Source of the DNA: Dinochytrium kinnereticum
Lineage: Eukaryota > Chytridiomycota > Chytridiomycetes > Chytridiales > Chytridiaceae
NCBI GenBank assembly: GCA_027604005.1
Contig: JADGJT010000058.1
Coordinates: 1 to 64,000 of the forward strand
Direction of reading: 5' to 3'
Length of the DNA: 64,000 nucleotides
Part shown: piece by piece, positions 23,801 to 38,692 of the stretch
Layout: the number at the start of each line of letters is the position of its first letter
How positions within the stretch are numbered: the stretch's first letter is position 1
Notes under the pieces: generated by a model
What the model was told of the DNA's origin: nothing
Database searches by the model: none
The model's input: the letters and a program-made list of their open reading frames with translations, nothing else
Translations under genes and position numbers: made by a program

Positions 23801-25234
23801 GGACTAATTCGTTATAAAGATTATAAATGATAATAATATACCGAGCAAATCAAAACTGCATGCTCTGCCGGGTTGTAGGACAAAGTTCTAGGTGGGGAAA
23901 GCTGCCCAGTGCCAGAATTCTTCTTAATGTTGAGCACAGGAACATCACTGGAAGTTGAAAAATCATATAGACGCAGGAACTTGTCCTTAATATAAAAGAG
24001 ATGATTTTGGTGTATGGCCTGGGCGGGACGTTCACGCTCAAGCTTGAAAACAATAAACCCGCTGTCATGACCTACACGAGTAAGAGAAGAGAATGCACAA
24101 ATTCGAAACTTCTCCTTACCTGCGGCAAATAGATTGAGCTCAGGATGGGCAGTAAGAATCCAGAACCGATCATGCTCCTGTCGGAATGTTTGCAATCGGG
24201 TGCGTTTGGCCATATCCCAAATACTAATTGTCTTATCCTCGGCGTTACTAAGAATGAGGTCCTGTCGAGGGTGGAACACAACACAAGACACGTTGTTATA
24301 GTGGCCACGGAACGTATCAAGCTCCCACGCTCGTGTTTCTAAAAATATTAATTTCTTCGGGAAGAGGGAAAGCAGCTAACCATTCATTTTCCATAACTTA
24401 ACCTGACGATCATCAGCTCCAGACACAATCAGAGGAAGATTCGGATGGAACGAAGCCCAATTTACTCCTCGGTCATGACCTTCCAACACAAATTTTACAA
24501 CGGCATCAGTTCCGCCGAAAATATCAGGTTGGCCAGCATTCCGATGACTGTCATGATCATAGACTGCGGTTTGAGGAGTGGCGTGCTTCTTCCTTAACCC
24601 TTTAAAACTCGTTAAATATTCAAAAATAGATTTGTCGGGCTCTACCAGATATATCCCAAACACGGACGGTCTGATCAAGAGATGCAGACACAACCAAATC
24701 GTCCTTAGGATGGAACTGAGCACTCATGACATAGTGATTATGTCCAGTAAGGATGGAAATGCAGTTACGGGACTGCCAGTTCCAGATTCTGATGGTCTGA
24801 TCATCCGAACAACTGATGATCCAAGGGTGCTCATGGTGGAAAAAGACCGTTCGAATGTAGTCCAAATGGCCGTTCAATGTAAATAGACAACGGCGCTGCT
24901 TCCAGTTCCAAACTTTGATCTTGTAGTCATCACCTCCAGAAACAAAAAGAGGTTGGGTAGGATGGAAGCAAACTCCACGCACGGGACCTTAGGACGGATT
25001 TAATTTATGTAGAATGCCTTAGTATAGCCAACATACCCTCATGTTCATCGAAACGGTCGATCAGCGATCCAATCTTGTAGTCCCAAAGCTGAACTGAACC
25101 ATTATGCAAGGCGGCCAACACCCATGGTCTCTTTGGGTGAAAGCTTAGGCCCTTAACCCTGTTTGACTACACCATATTAATACGCGCATCGTGATGAGTA
25201 CGTTTACTACTTTGGTCTCGAATTTTGCAAGCAT
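20870..25234 (-). CDS. COPA: Coatomer subunit alpha (COPI)
   Basis: Alpha-COP is part of the COPI coat that drives Golgi-to-ER and intra-Golgi vesicle transport. The first exon encodes MLAKFETK; after an intron [15 protein letters not shown] follows. Canonical WD40 repeats come next ([65 protein letters not shown]). The middle coatomer region has [15 protein letters not shown] and [16 protein letters not shown]. The C-terminus carries a paired-Cys zinc site, [14 protein letters not shown] and [16 protein letters not shown]. About ten introns break the gene. An Asp/Glu-rich linker ([18 protein letters not shown] in sense) lies before the C-terminal domain, as in other alpha-COPs. Length is about 1,200 residues, typical of the family. 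Confidence 0.97.
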
Positions 25235-26133
25235 TGAGACCTCCGAAGCAAATTTTCAATTTTTTTTGTTGCCTCAATAAGAATGCACCAATTTCAAAAA
25301 CAAGTCCTTGCGGCTAGTCAATGTCAATTGAAATCCCATTTCTGAGTTGGTCGGCTGGAAAGCCCATCTTTTACACTCGAACCATTCAACACAGTTCCTC
25401 AAGCCCTTTTTCATCCTGAAAACTCCCTCCACGGCAATTCCGAATTAAGATAACTGTACAAGGACGAACCCATTCTCCATCTCACATCATAACCATCCCT
25501 AAAGTTTTAAAATCCCTAACTATATTAATATGCCCACCTTCCATCCACCGCCAAGGCCACACCTTTGTCTTTTCAATCTTTAATAGGAGCTTTTTTCTTT
25601 ATTGTTTATTTGCCATCTTCGAATCTTTTTCTTAATTTCATAATTTTAATGATCTCAGCACCTTAGCAAGGTGGTGTATTATGAAGACCGCAATAGCTAT
25701 CCACTTTTTCGTGCCAAAAACATATAAAAATAAAGCCATACTAGTTTTAAGATAAGTACCCGCCAAAATAGCTGGCTTTGATTTCCTTCGGTCATTTTTT
25801 GCTGCTCTTTGTATAGCCTTTGATCGATAGTTCTGGCTTTTCCACTTATTGCTCAGAAAAAGAAGACTTTTGCATTTGCGGGTTTAAACCTCTATTATCT
25901 ATTTAGTTTATTGCGGAAATATCGCCCAAGTTTTGGCACCAGTAATGTGCGTGTGGTGGCTTTTTCAAAATGAAACATATTACTTAACCCAAACTTGTAT
26001 GCGACGAAAGAATGGACCACATCCAGAATTTGACTTTTCATTTGGAACAAAGTTCAGTATTTTATATATTTTGCTATTTACAAATCCACTTAAACTCTGA
26101 TTGCTCATAAACATTTGATGCAAAATCTTTCAT
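25235..26133. other. 900-bp intergenic region upstream of coatomer alpha
   Basis: This AT-rich stretch has no convincing coding potential on either strand. It must hold the coatomer promoter (right of 25235) and the 3' UTR of the Cep164-like gene near its other end. I see no tRNA-like TTCGA/TTCAA loop, no tandem repeat and no inverted repeat of note. Confidence 0.45.
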
Positions 26134-29100
26134 CTAATAGTTGCCATATAACGTTCTATAATTTTGGAGCCATGCAATATGCTCCGCTAAGAAGGCATCA
26201 CTTTTGCCAGATCGGTAATCTTTTGTTGGTGCTATCCTCTCGTTCCTGCCTGAATACTTTGCATCTGGTAAGTAAAACTTTGGTGCAGAGTTTCGCGATG
26301 GCATCTTTGGAATAGCTTCGGGAAGGCCGTACATTCTCGGAGAAGTTGGAAGCATAGGTGTGTAGTGATGGTTGCTGTAAGATAATAAGTCATATGTCAT
26401 AGAAGGCGTGTTTCATTACGTTTTCGTTGAAAAGTCAGCTATGTATGCTGAACTGCTATCAGGTTGGGCCTTGAAAGAATGAGAACTGTTTGTAAAGCAT
26501 CTCCCTTCAGGCTCATTCTATAAAGTTAGAAAATATTGTACTTTATGGTTTTTACCATCCTTCCAGAATCATGGAGCGGATCATGTGAATAATGATGGGC
26601 CTGTGAAAAGAGAACAGGGTGTGCCTCCCGAGATGTAAAGGCTTCTTTTGGAGTAATTGGCTTCGTAATATTAGAACCTGAGGTACCTTTAAAGATTACC
26701 GAAGGGGGCTGCAGGCCCTCATAAGGATATTCCGAGAAATTATCCCTTTGCTTTTTTATAAACTGTCGTGCCTTCTCAATCAGTCTCTCCTCTCTTTTAA
26801 ATTGTCGTCTTAGTCGCCAGGTTGGGCTGGAGCTAACATTTTCGCTATTTAGAATAAAAGGCAATGGCTGTTAACAAAAACATAGTAAAAAAGAGCGGAA
26901 ACCTTCCGTGATCACTATCTAAATCTTCATTTAAAGATGAGCCTAAATGATTGTCATCTATTGCTGGTATTAAAGAAATTACTTCAGGTAATAGTTTTGC
27001 TTTAACTTACCCTGGTTCATTTCTACACTCTTGGAGGATAACTTAGATGTTTCTTTTTGCACACAATGTCCGCTATCATTCGTACTTTCATTTACAGTTT
27101 TGTAGCTGTCGGAACCAGTATAATTTACTGGAGTAGAAATGATAGGCCGTGTTGGGGAAAGTCTTACTCTCCTCTGTTCATCGATGCTCATCGAAATGTC
27201 CCTCTCTAGCTCCATTAGGGTGATTTTTTCATCTTCTATCGAGCTTCTTCTATTTTCGATCTGCCTTTCTTCAAATATTAATTGGGACTTCAGATCTTCC
27301 AGGCTTTTGCGACGGCGTTCTAGTTCTTCCTCAAGCGCATCGATCCTTTTCATTTCATTCATCACTATAATGGTCCTCTCTTGCTCGATTGCAAGATCCT
27401 TTTCGTGGAGGAGTTGCTTCTTTAAGTCAACGAGCTCTTGTTCATGCTCCTCTTTCATTTTACTCTTTGCTTCCTCCAATACATTACGGGTATAGGTTTG
27501 GAATTCTGCCCGCTCTTTATCCAAAAGCTCCGATTGCAGTCGCCTCTCCTCGGTAATCTTGTTCTCCGTGGTCTCTTTAAGAGCATTGATTTTAGAAAGA
27601 GCTATCTTTTCAATATCTTGTTTCTTTTCATCTTCCGTCGACTTTAGTGACTCTTCATAGCTTTTTATCAGCTGTCTATGCTCTTCTCTCATAGACTCCA
27701 GTTTATCCTCAAGCTTTTGTTTTTCTTCTTCAAATTGATCGTCATAGGACTCCCGAAGAGCATCCATTCGTTCCTCAAACCTTGACTTTTGTAGCTCCTC
27801 TTCACGCGAAATCATCTGAGAATATCTTTCTTTCGTTAGGTTCAGTTTTTCTTTGTATTTCTCGTCCTCTTGCTTTTGGTCTTCTGATGCTTTCTTTACG
27901 GCAGCTTCCTTCAAGGCAAAAACTTCCCTTTCTTGCTCCTCCAGTTTGGCCAGTTTTTCCTTGTATAACGCCATTATCGACATCTTTTCCCTTTCAAACC
28001 ACGTATCGTCAACCTTCTCAAGAGACCCAGTATTGGCCGCGCCATTATCTTTTAGAAGAGTGTTCAATGAGCCCAACTTTCTTCCTTCGCCTTCCTTTTG
28101 TCCTGAACTCTGTGAGTCAGTCGTTAACGCCCCGCCGTCTTTAGGTAAAGATTTAAAAGGGCCGAGCTTGGCTATTTGACTATCTTGAAGCATTGTATTG
28201 GATTTCTGGAATCCAAAAGAGCCATCGTCAGAGCCTTCAGTTTCATCAATAACCTTAGATGTTTGATCTAATTTGCTTGCGATGATTTCAGAGTTATTCC
28301 CGTTCCTCTCACTTGTAATGTCAGACTTTTCGGTGGCGGACTTTGGCTGGATGTTTTCTCTCTCCCCAATGCGAGGCGGTAAAAAGTCGTCTTCAGAAAG
28401 GGGAGACTCTTTTTCTGAAATCTCTTCCCCTCGGAAGAAATTATGGGTACGCTCCGATTTTAAAGTCTTTAAAGGCAGTTTATGGGAGGGGCTCGAAGAT
28501 GATAGTTTTGCATCTTCTTCATCTTGCAGATTATCATCATCATCGTCTTCATCATTTTCAGCGTCGTCCTCATCTATCGGCGAATCGATATCTTCAGAAT
28601 CGGGATCAGATGGCCTGCCAAGCGGGGGTTTTACACTTCCGAAGACTGAGGGCTTTTCCAGCAAGGAGTTTTTTTCAAAACCAGATCTATGGTCTTCTTC
28701 CAGTTTTGGAAGACTACCCGTAAGTGAATTCTGACCACTCAATTTTCCGCTGGGACCCTTGAGGGGAGCCAATGACTTCACCAAATTAAAAAAAGACATT
28801 AGGTGTTAGTAAGAATCAATCAAAAGTGTGACAATTACATGCCCCTCCCGTTCCTTAAGAGGTTTGAGACTCTTTAGATTCTCCTCCTTATTTGACTTTG
28901 GGTCTTCTTTGATCTGTGTGTGTTAAAGGCCATCAAATAAAGGCAGCCAACCGTGCTTTCAACTTGATTATCACTTGACTTCAGCAGACCCGAACTTTTT
29001 AGCTTTTCTCTCTCATACAATTTTTTGTAATGCTCATCGCAAGGATGATCCCAAATGCTTTCCCCACTGACAAAGTTGAAGTAGTATATGTTGTTATCCT

Positions 29101-29488
29101 CGGTTTGGCTGAGAGTCATTATTAAAAAGGCTTTCTTCCTCCTTTTCATACCAAGGCTTCCAATTAGGAGGTAGCGGTGCCTTCAAGGATTCCCTGGCTA
29201 TCCATAACAAGTGCTTCTCCTTTGCCGGATCCATCCCCAGAAAGCTGGCATACTCGATGATTTCTACCAGATGTTATTGACAATTCTGCTTACTCAATAC
29301 CCACCTTCTTCCGTTGGCTCGTAATCCTCATCAAATCTGGTGAAATCAGCGCAAAGCATTAATTGATTTTACTTACTCTTCCTCCTGAATTGCAGTAGGT
29401 ATAATGTTTATTTGGTCAAAAGTTACTTTAACGACAAGGAAACGATAACCAGATAGATGCTCACCAAGATGATTTGTTTGGCCGACAT
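26134..29488 (-). CDS. Cep164-like centriolar distal appendage protein
   Basis: Cep164 docks the basal body to the membrane and recruits tau-tubulin kinase and IFT factors to start a cilium or flagellum. Here an N-terminal [20 protein letters not shown] is built from three tiny exons. [20 protein letters not shown] and APLPPNWKP follow, then a WW domain ([30 protein letters not shown]). This order is specific to Cep164. Next come about 200 acidic, Ser-rich residues and a coiled coil (roughly residues 360-650, Glu/Lys/Arg-rich heptads such as [20 protein letters not shown]). The C-terminal exons (26526-26864, 26134-26400) encode basic, less repetitive sequence. Total is about 950 residues, shorter than vertebrate Cep164. 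The start at 29488 fits every splice phase. Its presence implies a flagellated stage. Confidence 0.88.
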
Positions 29489-29689
29489 CTTGTTGACGTT
29501 ACACAACTTTCAAACAGCGAATATTGAACCCACCAATACTTAGCATACTTGTAAAAGCACAGTTTATTGATTTCAGAGAATGTGTTCCTCCTCCTCTTAC
29601 TTTCGGTGTTAGCTATGACGAGTGCGAAACAAATGCAATGACTGTATTAAGTTATAAATACTGCAACAGGAGACAAGAGGAAAAATGAA

Positions 29690-30232
29690 TCATTTTTGGT
29701 GCAAATGCTCTATGATCTGGCGGATGCGATTTTTCGAGGATGATGCGGGTGAGGATGATGAGGTTGTTGCTGATGGGCTTTGCGAGTGGTGAAGGTGCGA
29801 TTGAAATACAAGGTCCCAATTCCAATCCATAGACGGCTTGCTGTTCCAGAACAAAGCCTCGGCGTCTTGAATTCCCTCAGTCTCAATTCTGGGATGCTGC
29901 TGAAGAATATTTTGGCTGAGAAATTCATCAAGCCATACGTCCTTTTGTTGCTTGACGCTGTTCCGACTCGCAGCAGATTTCGCTCTCATTGTGAACGCTT
30001 CGTCGGACCACTCCCAGCTAAACTCGTCATCGAGCGTTGATTCAAAGTGGTGAGGAATCACATGATGTCTTGATTCAATGATTGATGGGGTCTGCTGCAG
30101 GTATTCATCAACGAAAGCGTTTCGCTGGCTTGCGCTCGATTCCGTAGGAATCAAGCCTTGCTTCGGGATGTCAAGCTGTCCTGGTAATGGGAGTGCGAAG
30201 GCGGTGGAGGAACCCGATCCCTTGTCGAACAT
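29690..30232 (-). CDS. Unknown protein with W-x-x-E-F motifs
   Basis: The 180-residue frame from the ATG at 30232 is not one I can name. It contains short aromatic motifs in an otherwise disordered acidic background: AFVDEYLQQ, DDEFSWEWSDEAF, DVWLDEFLSQN and DWNWDLVFQ. W-x-x-x-F/Y motifs of this type occur in the N-termini of peroxisomal receptors Pex5 and Pex20, where they bind Pex14. No TPR or Pex7-binding region can be shown, so this is only a suggestion. Further minus-strand coding-like stretches (about 30424-30586 and 30655-30790, with DQFLSCLAHLEGKGTNEDD) may be upstream exons, but the junction to this exon is unresolved. Confidence 0.5.
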   Translation of the reverse strand: MFDKGSGSSTAFALPLPGQLDIPKQGLIPTESSASQRNAFVDEYLQQTPSIIESRHHVIPHHFESTLDDEFSWEWSDEAFTMRAKSAASRNSVKQQKDVWLDEFLSQNILQQHPRIETEGIQDAEALFWNSKPSMDWNWDLVFQSHLHHSQSPSATTSSSSPASSSKNRIRQIIEHLHQK

Positions 30233-30423
30233 GCCCAGATCATGCAAGTGACGTCAATTTTTGAGGTTGACTTGGTTTGAAAATGATTATATGAGCGACG
30301 CTTCAATACTAGTTATCTGGTATAAAGTTAATACCTCTATTTGGAACCTTTCTTTCAATTCATTTTTGTTGGTATCAACCACTTGAATATACAAGAGATA
30401 TAAGAAATGAGGAACACACAATA

Positions 30424-30790
30424 ACCTTCAAACTGCGAGCCATCATCCGCCGATAAGCTTGGTCGGGTGAGAGTGGCCATCCTGCATGCTCTCGACCCTG
30501 CAATGTTGGGGAGATAGATCCGTTCAACGCATCTCCTTCTGTCTGTTCCCTCATCGACCGCCGCTTCAAGATCAAGGCTGCCTGATGGGTATGCATGGTC
30601 AGCGGACACAAGGCATCCCGTGGAAGGGCAGCGCCGTCATTGATTAACCCACCTCTGTATCAGTCATTATCTCAATGTCGTCTCTATCATCTTCATTCGT
30701 CCCTTTACCTTCCAAATGAGCAAGGCATGACAAGAATTGATCATGCTTAGGTGGTTTGATGAAATGATAAGAGTTGATCTCGCTATCACC
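30424..30790 (-). other. Probable upstream exons of the W-motif gene
   Basis: Two minus-strand coding-like segments are separated by a 70-bp intron (GAG|GTGGGT ... CATCAG at about 30655-30586). The first reads HFIKPPKHDQFLSCLAHL and then a run of acidic residues. The second reads SLDLEAAVDEGTDRRR and ends near DDGSQFE at a GTTATT donor. Phase is kept across the pair. No ATG is obvious upstream, apart from a candidate near 30890. They may belong to the gene ending at 29690. Confidence 0.3.
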
Positions 30791-31226
30791 TACTCCATGA
30801 TCAGGTCCAAGATGCTACAGCTGGTTTATCAATGTCCACCACGTGCTCTTGCAAAAAACCTGCCCTTTTAAAGAGTCCAATGGATGGCATTATGGTTTTG
30901 TTTGGAGGTTCCGTCTTTCACTCAGGGTGAGCGCAACCTCAAAGTTGGTTTCTCTTCAAGTTCAACTGCCCAACAACGGGAAGGTTGAACTTGTCCCTGG
31001 CGCAGCCAGATCTCTTTGCCTACTGAAAACACATTTAATGTTTCAAATGTGTAATAAATAGTAACATCTGTAAACACGGGCTTGGTCTTTGTTATTCATA
31101 AATCAAGTCGACGAGAGGTATTAACTTTATACCAAAAATATCTGGTTGAGTTCTCCGCCAGCAGTGTTTCAATTTTGCGCAAGAAATAAGTATTGAAGTC
31201 TCGCCACGCTTTGCGCCAGACTACAC

Positions 31227-32906
31227 ATGCAGGCTGAGGTTGCGAACATCGTCCTCGAGAGATTTAGGAAAGAAAATCTGCAGCCACTTTCAACTTATGC
31301 AATGAACCAGAAAACTCCCAAAGCAAGGTAAACCGGCTGTGAAAGGTCAGAGACCGGAATGGACGGTTCTGGCCGGCATGGTCCAGAGCGATGGTAAGAG
31401 GTCGTTTTATGTTCATTTTCTGTCTAACTTGCCAGAGTCTGGGCTCAAATGCGTTGCTTTGGGGTGGGTGCGCATGCCCGTCTCGTATGACTAATTTTGT
31501 AGTACGGGACTTAAGTGCCAGACACATGGCTCGTTGTCCAGTGACGGTGATATCTTGAATGATGCTCATGCCGAGGTTATCTGTCGCCGTTCCTTCATAA
31601 GGTTTTGATTGCTTTGGATGAGCAAAACTGAATTTAGATACATTATTTCTCAGATGAAAACGTTTTGGAAGAATGAAAAGTCCATTTTTCAAGAGTTTAC
31701 AACCAAGTTTATCGTAAAGAAAGGCGTTACATTCCACCTGTACATATCCCAAAGCCCATGTGGTGATGCTTCCATGTCTGAGCTTGAATCCAGCCAAACC
31801 GAAGAGGAAAGGAAAAAGAACGAAGAAAAGAAGAGAAAATTCCTAGCGGAGGACGCTGTTTATAATAAACCCAAGCGGTATAAGGAGGAAAATGGAAGAT
31901 TGAGGAATTTTTCAGAAGCAGAGGCCCATGGGAACTTGATTCGAGGCCGCGATTCTTTCGATGTCAAAGGAGCACTACGGACTAAACCAGGTTATTTAAG
32001 AAGCCAATCAGGGCCGTTTTTCATTATAATCTTAGGCAGAGTGGACTCTGAGATTTCGCTATCAATGTCATGCAGGTAGAAGCGGTGTTCGGATGGGAAT
32101 TAAGGATGCCGCTTTAGTGATAAGATTGCCAAGTGGAACATTTTAGGACTTTGCGGAGCTATGGTGTCCATTCTGATGGAGCCATTATATTTGTCATCCA
32201 TAGTGGTGGGTGACCTCTTTGACGAAGCCTCCCTAGATCGAGCTTGCAATAACAGGATATCTACTTTACCAGGTAGACTTTGTCAACGTCTTCTCAGGCA
32301 TTAATGGCAGTTAGATCTTCCAAGTCCCTACGTTGCTAACAAGCCAACTATTGAAAACACTTCGGTTTCCTTTGAATGGAGCAAAGGTTTTTTACGAAAG
32401 AGTTATGATAGCAAGAGCCTTCTTACATGCGATGCTTGTAAATTTAGTTGTTAACAATTTATTGACATTTACTAGCTATATCTTGGTCTTTCGGATGCGA
32501 GCCAGACCGCGAGGTGATCGTCAGTGGACGGAAGCAAGGATTTCGACCGCAAAATGAGCGATGGCCGGATAAAGCAATGTTTCAAGCTGTATTTTGAAAT
32601 CTTTTTCTAATCAGATAAGACCTCGGATAGCAAAGCGAATGCTTTTCGCTGACTTCGTGGATTTGGTTGATCAAATTCCAGCTGATATGCTACCTGATAC
32701 ATTGAAAACGCGAGTGCTTAATAATTCCTTCTACCTTCTAATTTAATTTCAGTGTAGATATGCGGACGATAGAATATGGTGAACTGAAAAAACTATCAAC
32801 AGATTATGTTGAGTCGCGTCAGATACTGCTAAAGACAGCCCCTTTCAAGGGTTGGGTTTTTACTGGCGCCGACCTTGAAAAGTTTAAATTGACAATTCCT
32901 CCGTAA
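31227..32906 (+). CDS. TAD1: tRNA-specific adenosine deaminase 1 (ADAT1/Tad1)
   Basis: ADAT1 deaminates adenosine 37 of eukaryotic tRNA-Ala to inosine. All metal and catalytic elements are present: NDAHAEV (zinc His and proton-shuttle Glu), SPCGDASM (first zinc Cys) and LSMSCSDKIAKWN (second zinc Cys). Flanking family motifs are KLPKQGKPAVKGQ, PEWTVLAGM, CVALGTGLKC, TKPGR, VGDLFDEASL and EVIVSGRKQGF. The C-terminal helix region has ELKKLSTDYVESRQILL. Around ten introns of 36-60 bp are needed. Most are GT-AG and phase-consistent, but the first (31268-31310) needs a GA donor (AG|GAAAGA). The last may use a GC donor. Product is about 470 residues. A basic/acidic linker (EERKKNEEKKRKF) is inserted between the two Cys motifs, as in other fungi. 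Part of the gene is duplicated at 12856-13284. Confidence 0.88.
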
Positions 32907-32991
32907 GTGAGTCGGGCTCAGAAATAAAAAATCAGTGGCCTTGATAAAGGACGAAAAGGAAAAAAAAGTCATACTGTTTATCGCATTCACC

Positions 32992-35273
32992 ATGTTGAGA
33001 ATCTCGTCTTTGGTGCGTCTTAATGGTATTGCTTCACCAAGCCGGGCAATGCGCCAATTTTCTGGATATGCGAGGCATAAGGATATTTTGAAGGAGCTTG
33101 GGATCTTGGAGAAGGGTAACTTGGGCGTGTTTAATGGCACATGGAGTGGATCTGGACCTGTGGTTCAAAGTGTCAACCCTGCGACGAATGAAGTCATTGC
33201 TGAAGTGGTGACTGTATGTTACAGAATCTTATAGCCAGCTCATTCCAAATTAAATAGGGTTCGACGGGGGATCTGGACAAAACTCTTGCTTTGGCCAAGG
33301 AGGCTCAGTTGATATGGAGAGAGGTATGCTTGTTTCTTTCTTAGGCAAAGTTCAGCCGCTTATCTTATACAAGATCCCTGCCCCTAAACGCGGCGAAGTT
33401 GTTCGTCAAATCCGGGAACGTCTCTTTGCCCACCGTGAAGCTCTCGGCGCTCTTGTTTCACTCGGTAAAACACTTTATTTTAATATTCATCTAGGCTAAC
33501 CTACATATAAAAAAGAGGTCGGAAAGATTCTCCCTGAGGGTATTGGAGAGATTCAGGAGTACATTGATATCTGCGATTACGCTGTTGGTATGTCAAGAGC
33601 TTTGAACGGCCAGGTCATTCCATCGGAACGCCCTGGGCATTTCATGATGGAGCAGTTCCATCCACTTGGGGTCGCTGGGATTATTTCAGCTTGTAAGCAT
33701 GTCGTATTATTAGCTTAACCCTAATACTTTGCAATTAGTCAACTTTCCTGCCGCTGTTGCTGGATGGAACGTGGCATTGGCTTTGATTACTGGGAACACC
33801 ACTGTGTGGAAGCCAGCCCCATCTACTCCTTTGGTTCCCATTGCTACCACAAAAATTATTGAAAAGGTTTTGGATGAAAACAGGCTTCCCGGTGCAATTC
33901 ACTCACTGTGCTGTGGTGGCGCCGATGTTGGAGAGATGCTTTCTCGAGATAGGAGGGTTGACTTGATGTCTTTCACTGGAAGTACGGAGGTAAGAAATCC
34001 ACCATCAGATACAACCATTACTTAAGACTCGAATTTGGTTGTGTATATATAAAGATTGGCCGTATTGTTGGAAAGGTCGTTCAGGAACGCTTTGGTAAGA
34101 GCCCGTACTTTCCGATTTAATACTGAACATTTTATCAGGAAAACTTATCCTAGAGCTGGGCGGAAACAACGCGATTATTGTTTTGGAGGATGCTGACATC
34201 GAGCTCTCTGTTCGTTCAGTATTATTTGCAGCTGTCGGGACTGCTGGGTAAGCTGGACATTCTCACCTTTGTGACTTATATCTTAACCTTGCGTAGTCAG
34301 CGCTGTACGACTACCCGGCGACTTTTCCTGCACGAGAAAATTCACGACGACTTCATGAAGAGACTCGTGTCTGCCTACGAGCAAGTAAAGATTGGAAATC
34401 CATTAGAAGGTAAGCAGTAAGGATACTTCGCTGCTCTGCCACTCACACGTCTGTTTAGATGGAACTCTTTGCGGCCCGCTTCACACTAAGACCGCCGTCG
34501 AGCATTACAAAAAGGCTATTAAGGCGGTGAAAGAGCAAGGAGGGAAGATTGTTTACGGAGGGGATGTGATTGACTCTCCTGGAAACTTCGTCATTCCTAC
34601 CATCACCAGTATCTCTCCTGACGCCCCAGTTGTTCAGAATGAAGTCTTTGTTCCTATATTACACGTTATGAAGATTAAGGTTTGTTTTTGTTATACATTT
34701 CTGATGGAAGCAAGGGGAGGGGGATTAGGCGAGGGATTCTGTGAAAGTTTATTTACAACATGTGTTTTCTTCTTTTGATAGAGCTTGGAAGAGGCTGTCT
34801 GCTGGAACAACGGTGTTAAGCAAGGGTTGAGCAGCAGCTTGTTCACCCAGAATATCGCGAATGTTTTCAAGTGGACTGGGTAAGATTTATCTTCGATTTC
34901 CCCTTGGTTTTTTCTGACAAAAACCGTTTACGTTTATAACAGTGCTGCTGGCTCCGACTGTGGTATCGTCAATGTGTAAGTATCTATATAATTTTTTTAG
35001 GAAGAAACTCGCCTTATTCTGAACAAAACTCCTCACCAGCAACATCCCCACGAACGGGGCTGAAATCGGTGGTGCTTTCGGAGGTGAGAAGGAGACTGGA
35101 GGAGGTCGTGAATCGGGTTCGGACTCGTGGAAGCAGTACACTCGTCGCCAAACATGGTAAGAAAAATCTCTAGTAACGTGATAGATATTCACTTCTTTTT
35201 TTTTTTCTTTTTAAATAGTACGATCAACTACAGTGGGCAACTTCCTCTTGCTCAGGGCATCAAATTTGAGTGA
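32992..35273 (+). CDS. ALDH7A1: Alpha-aminoadipic semialdehyde dehydrogenase (ALDH7A1)
   Basis: ALDH7A1 (antiquitin) oxidises alpha-aminoadipic semialdehyde in lysine catabolism and also handles betaine and lipid aldehydes. The N-terminus [12 protein letters not shown] is followed by a basic, Ser/Arg-rich stretch that looks like a mitochondrial presequence. Core motifs are [48 protein letters not shown] (general-base Glu) and [17 protein letters not shown] (catalytic Cys). The ALDH7-specific end is [20 protein letters not shown] and [17 protein letters not shown]. About eight introns are present, and the start at 32992 is the only ATG before conserved sequence. It starts 86 bp after the ADAT1 stop on the same strand. 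Confidence 0.96.
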
Positions 35274-35412
35274 TCTTGCGAGTTTTACTTAATAACCCAG
35301 AAGATAAGATTGAGCACATCTCATCCACCTTTTTCCCTCTCGGCCCCTTTCTTACTTAACCTTATAAGCGTGCTTCGATGACGCTAAGACCCTTTTCCAC
35401 AATAAAGACATA

Positions 35413-38692
<3,280 letters not shown>

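Noticed and set aside
25600..25720. Possible tRNA-like segment in the coatomer upstream region
   Set aside because: No TTCGA/TTCAA loop or matching acceptor stems could be found.
28273..28734. Ser-rich plus-strand frames over 27.1-28.7 kb
   Set aside because: They are antisense to the acidic and coiled-coil part of the Cep164-like gene, whose Glu/Asp codons read as Ser/Leu on the other strand.
31602..31637. Apparent nonsense codon (TGA) in ADAT1 suggesting a pseudogene
   Set aside because: Treating 31602-31637 as a 36-bp GT-AG intron restores the frame and gives the expected RRSFIRY segment, so no nonsense mutation is needed.
31264..31797. A 177-residue open frame on the minus strand
   Set aside because: It is antisense to the ADAT1 exons that encode the HAE and PCGD zinc motifs; those motifs and phase-correct introns make the plus strand the coding one.
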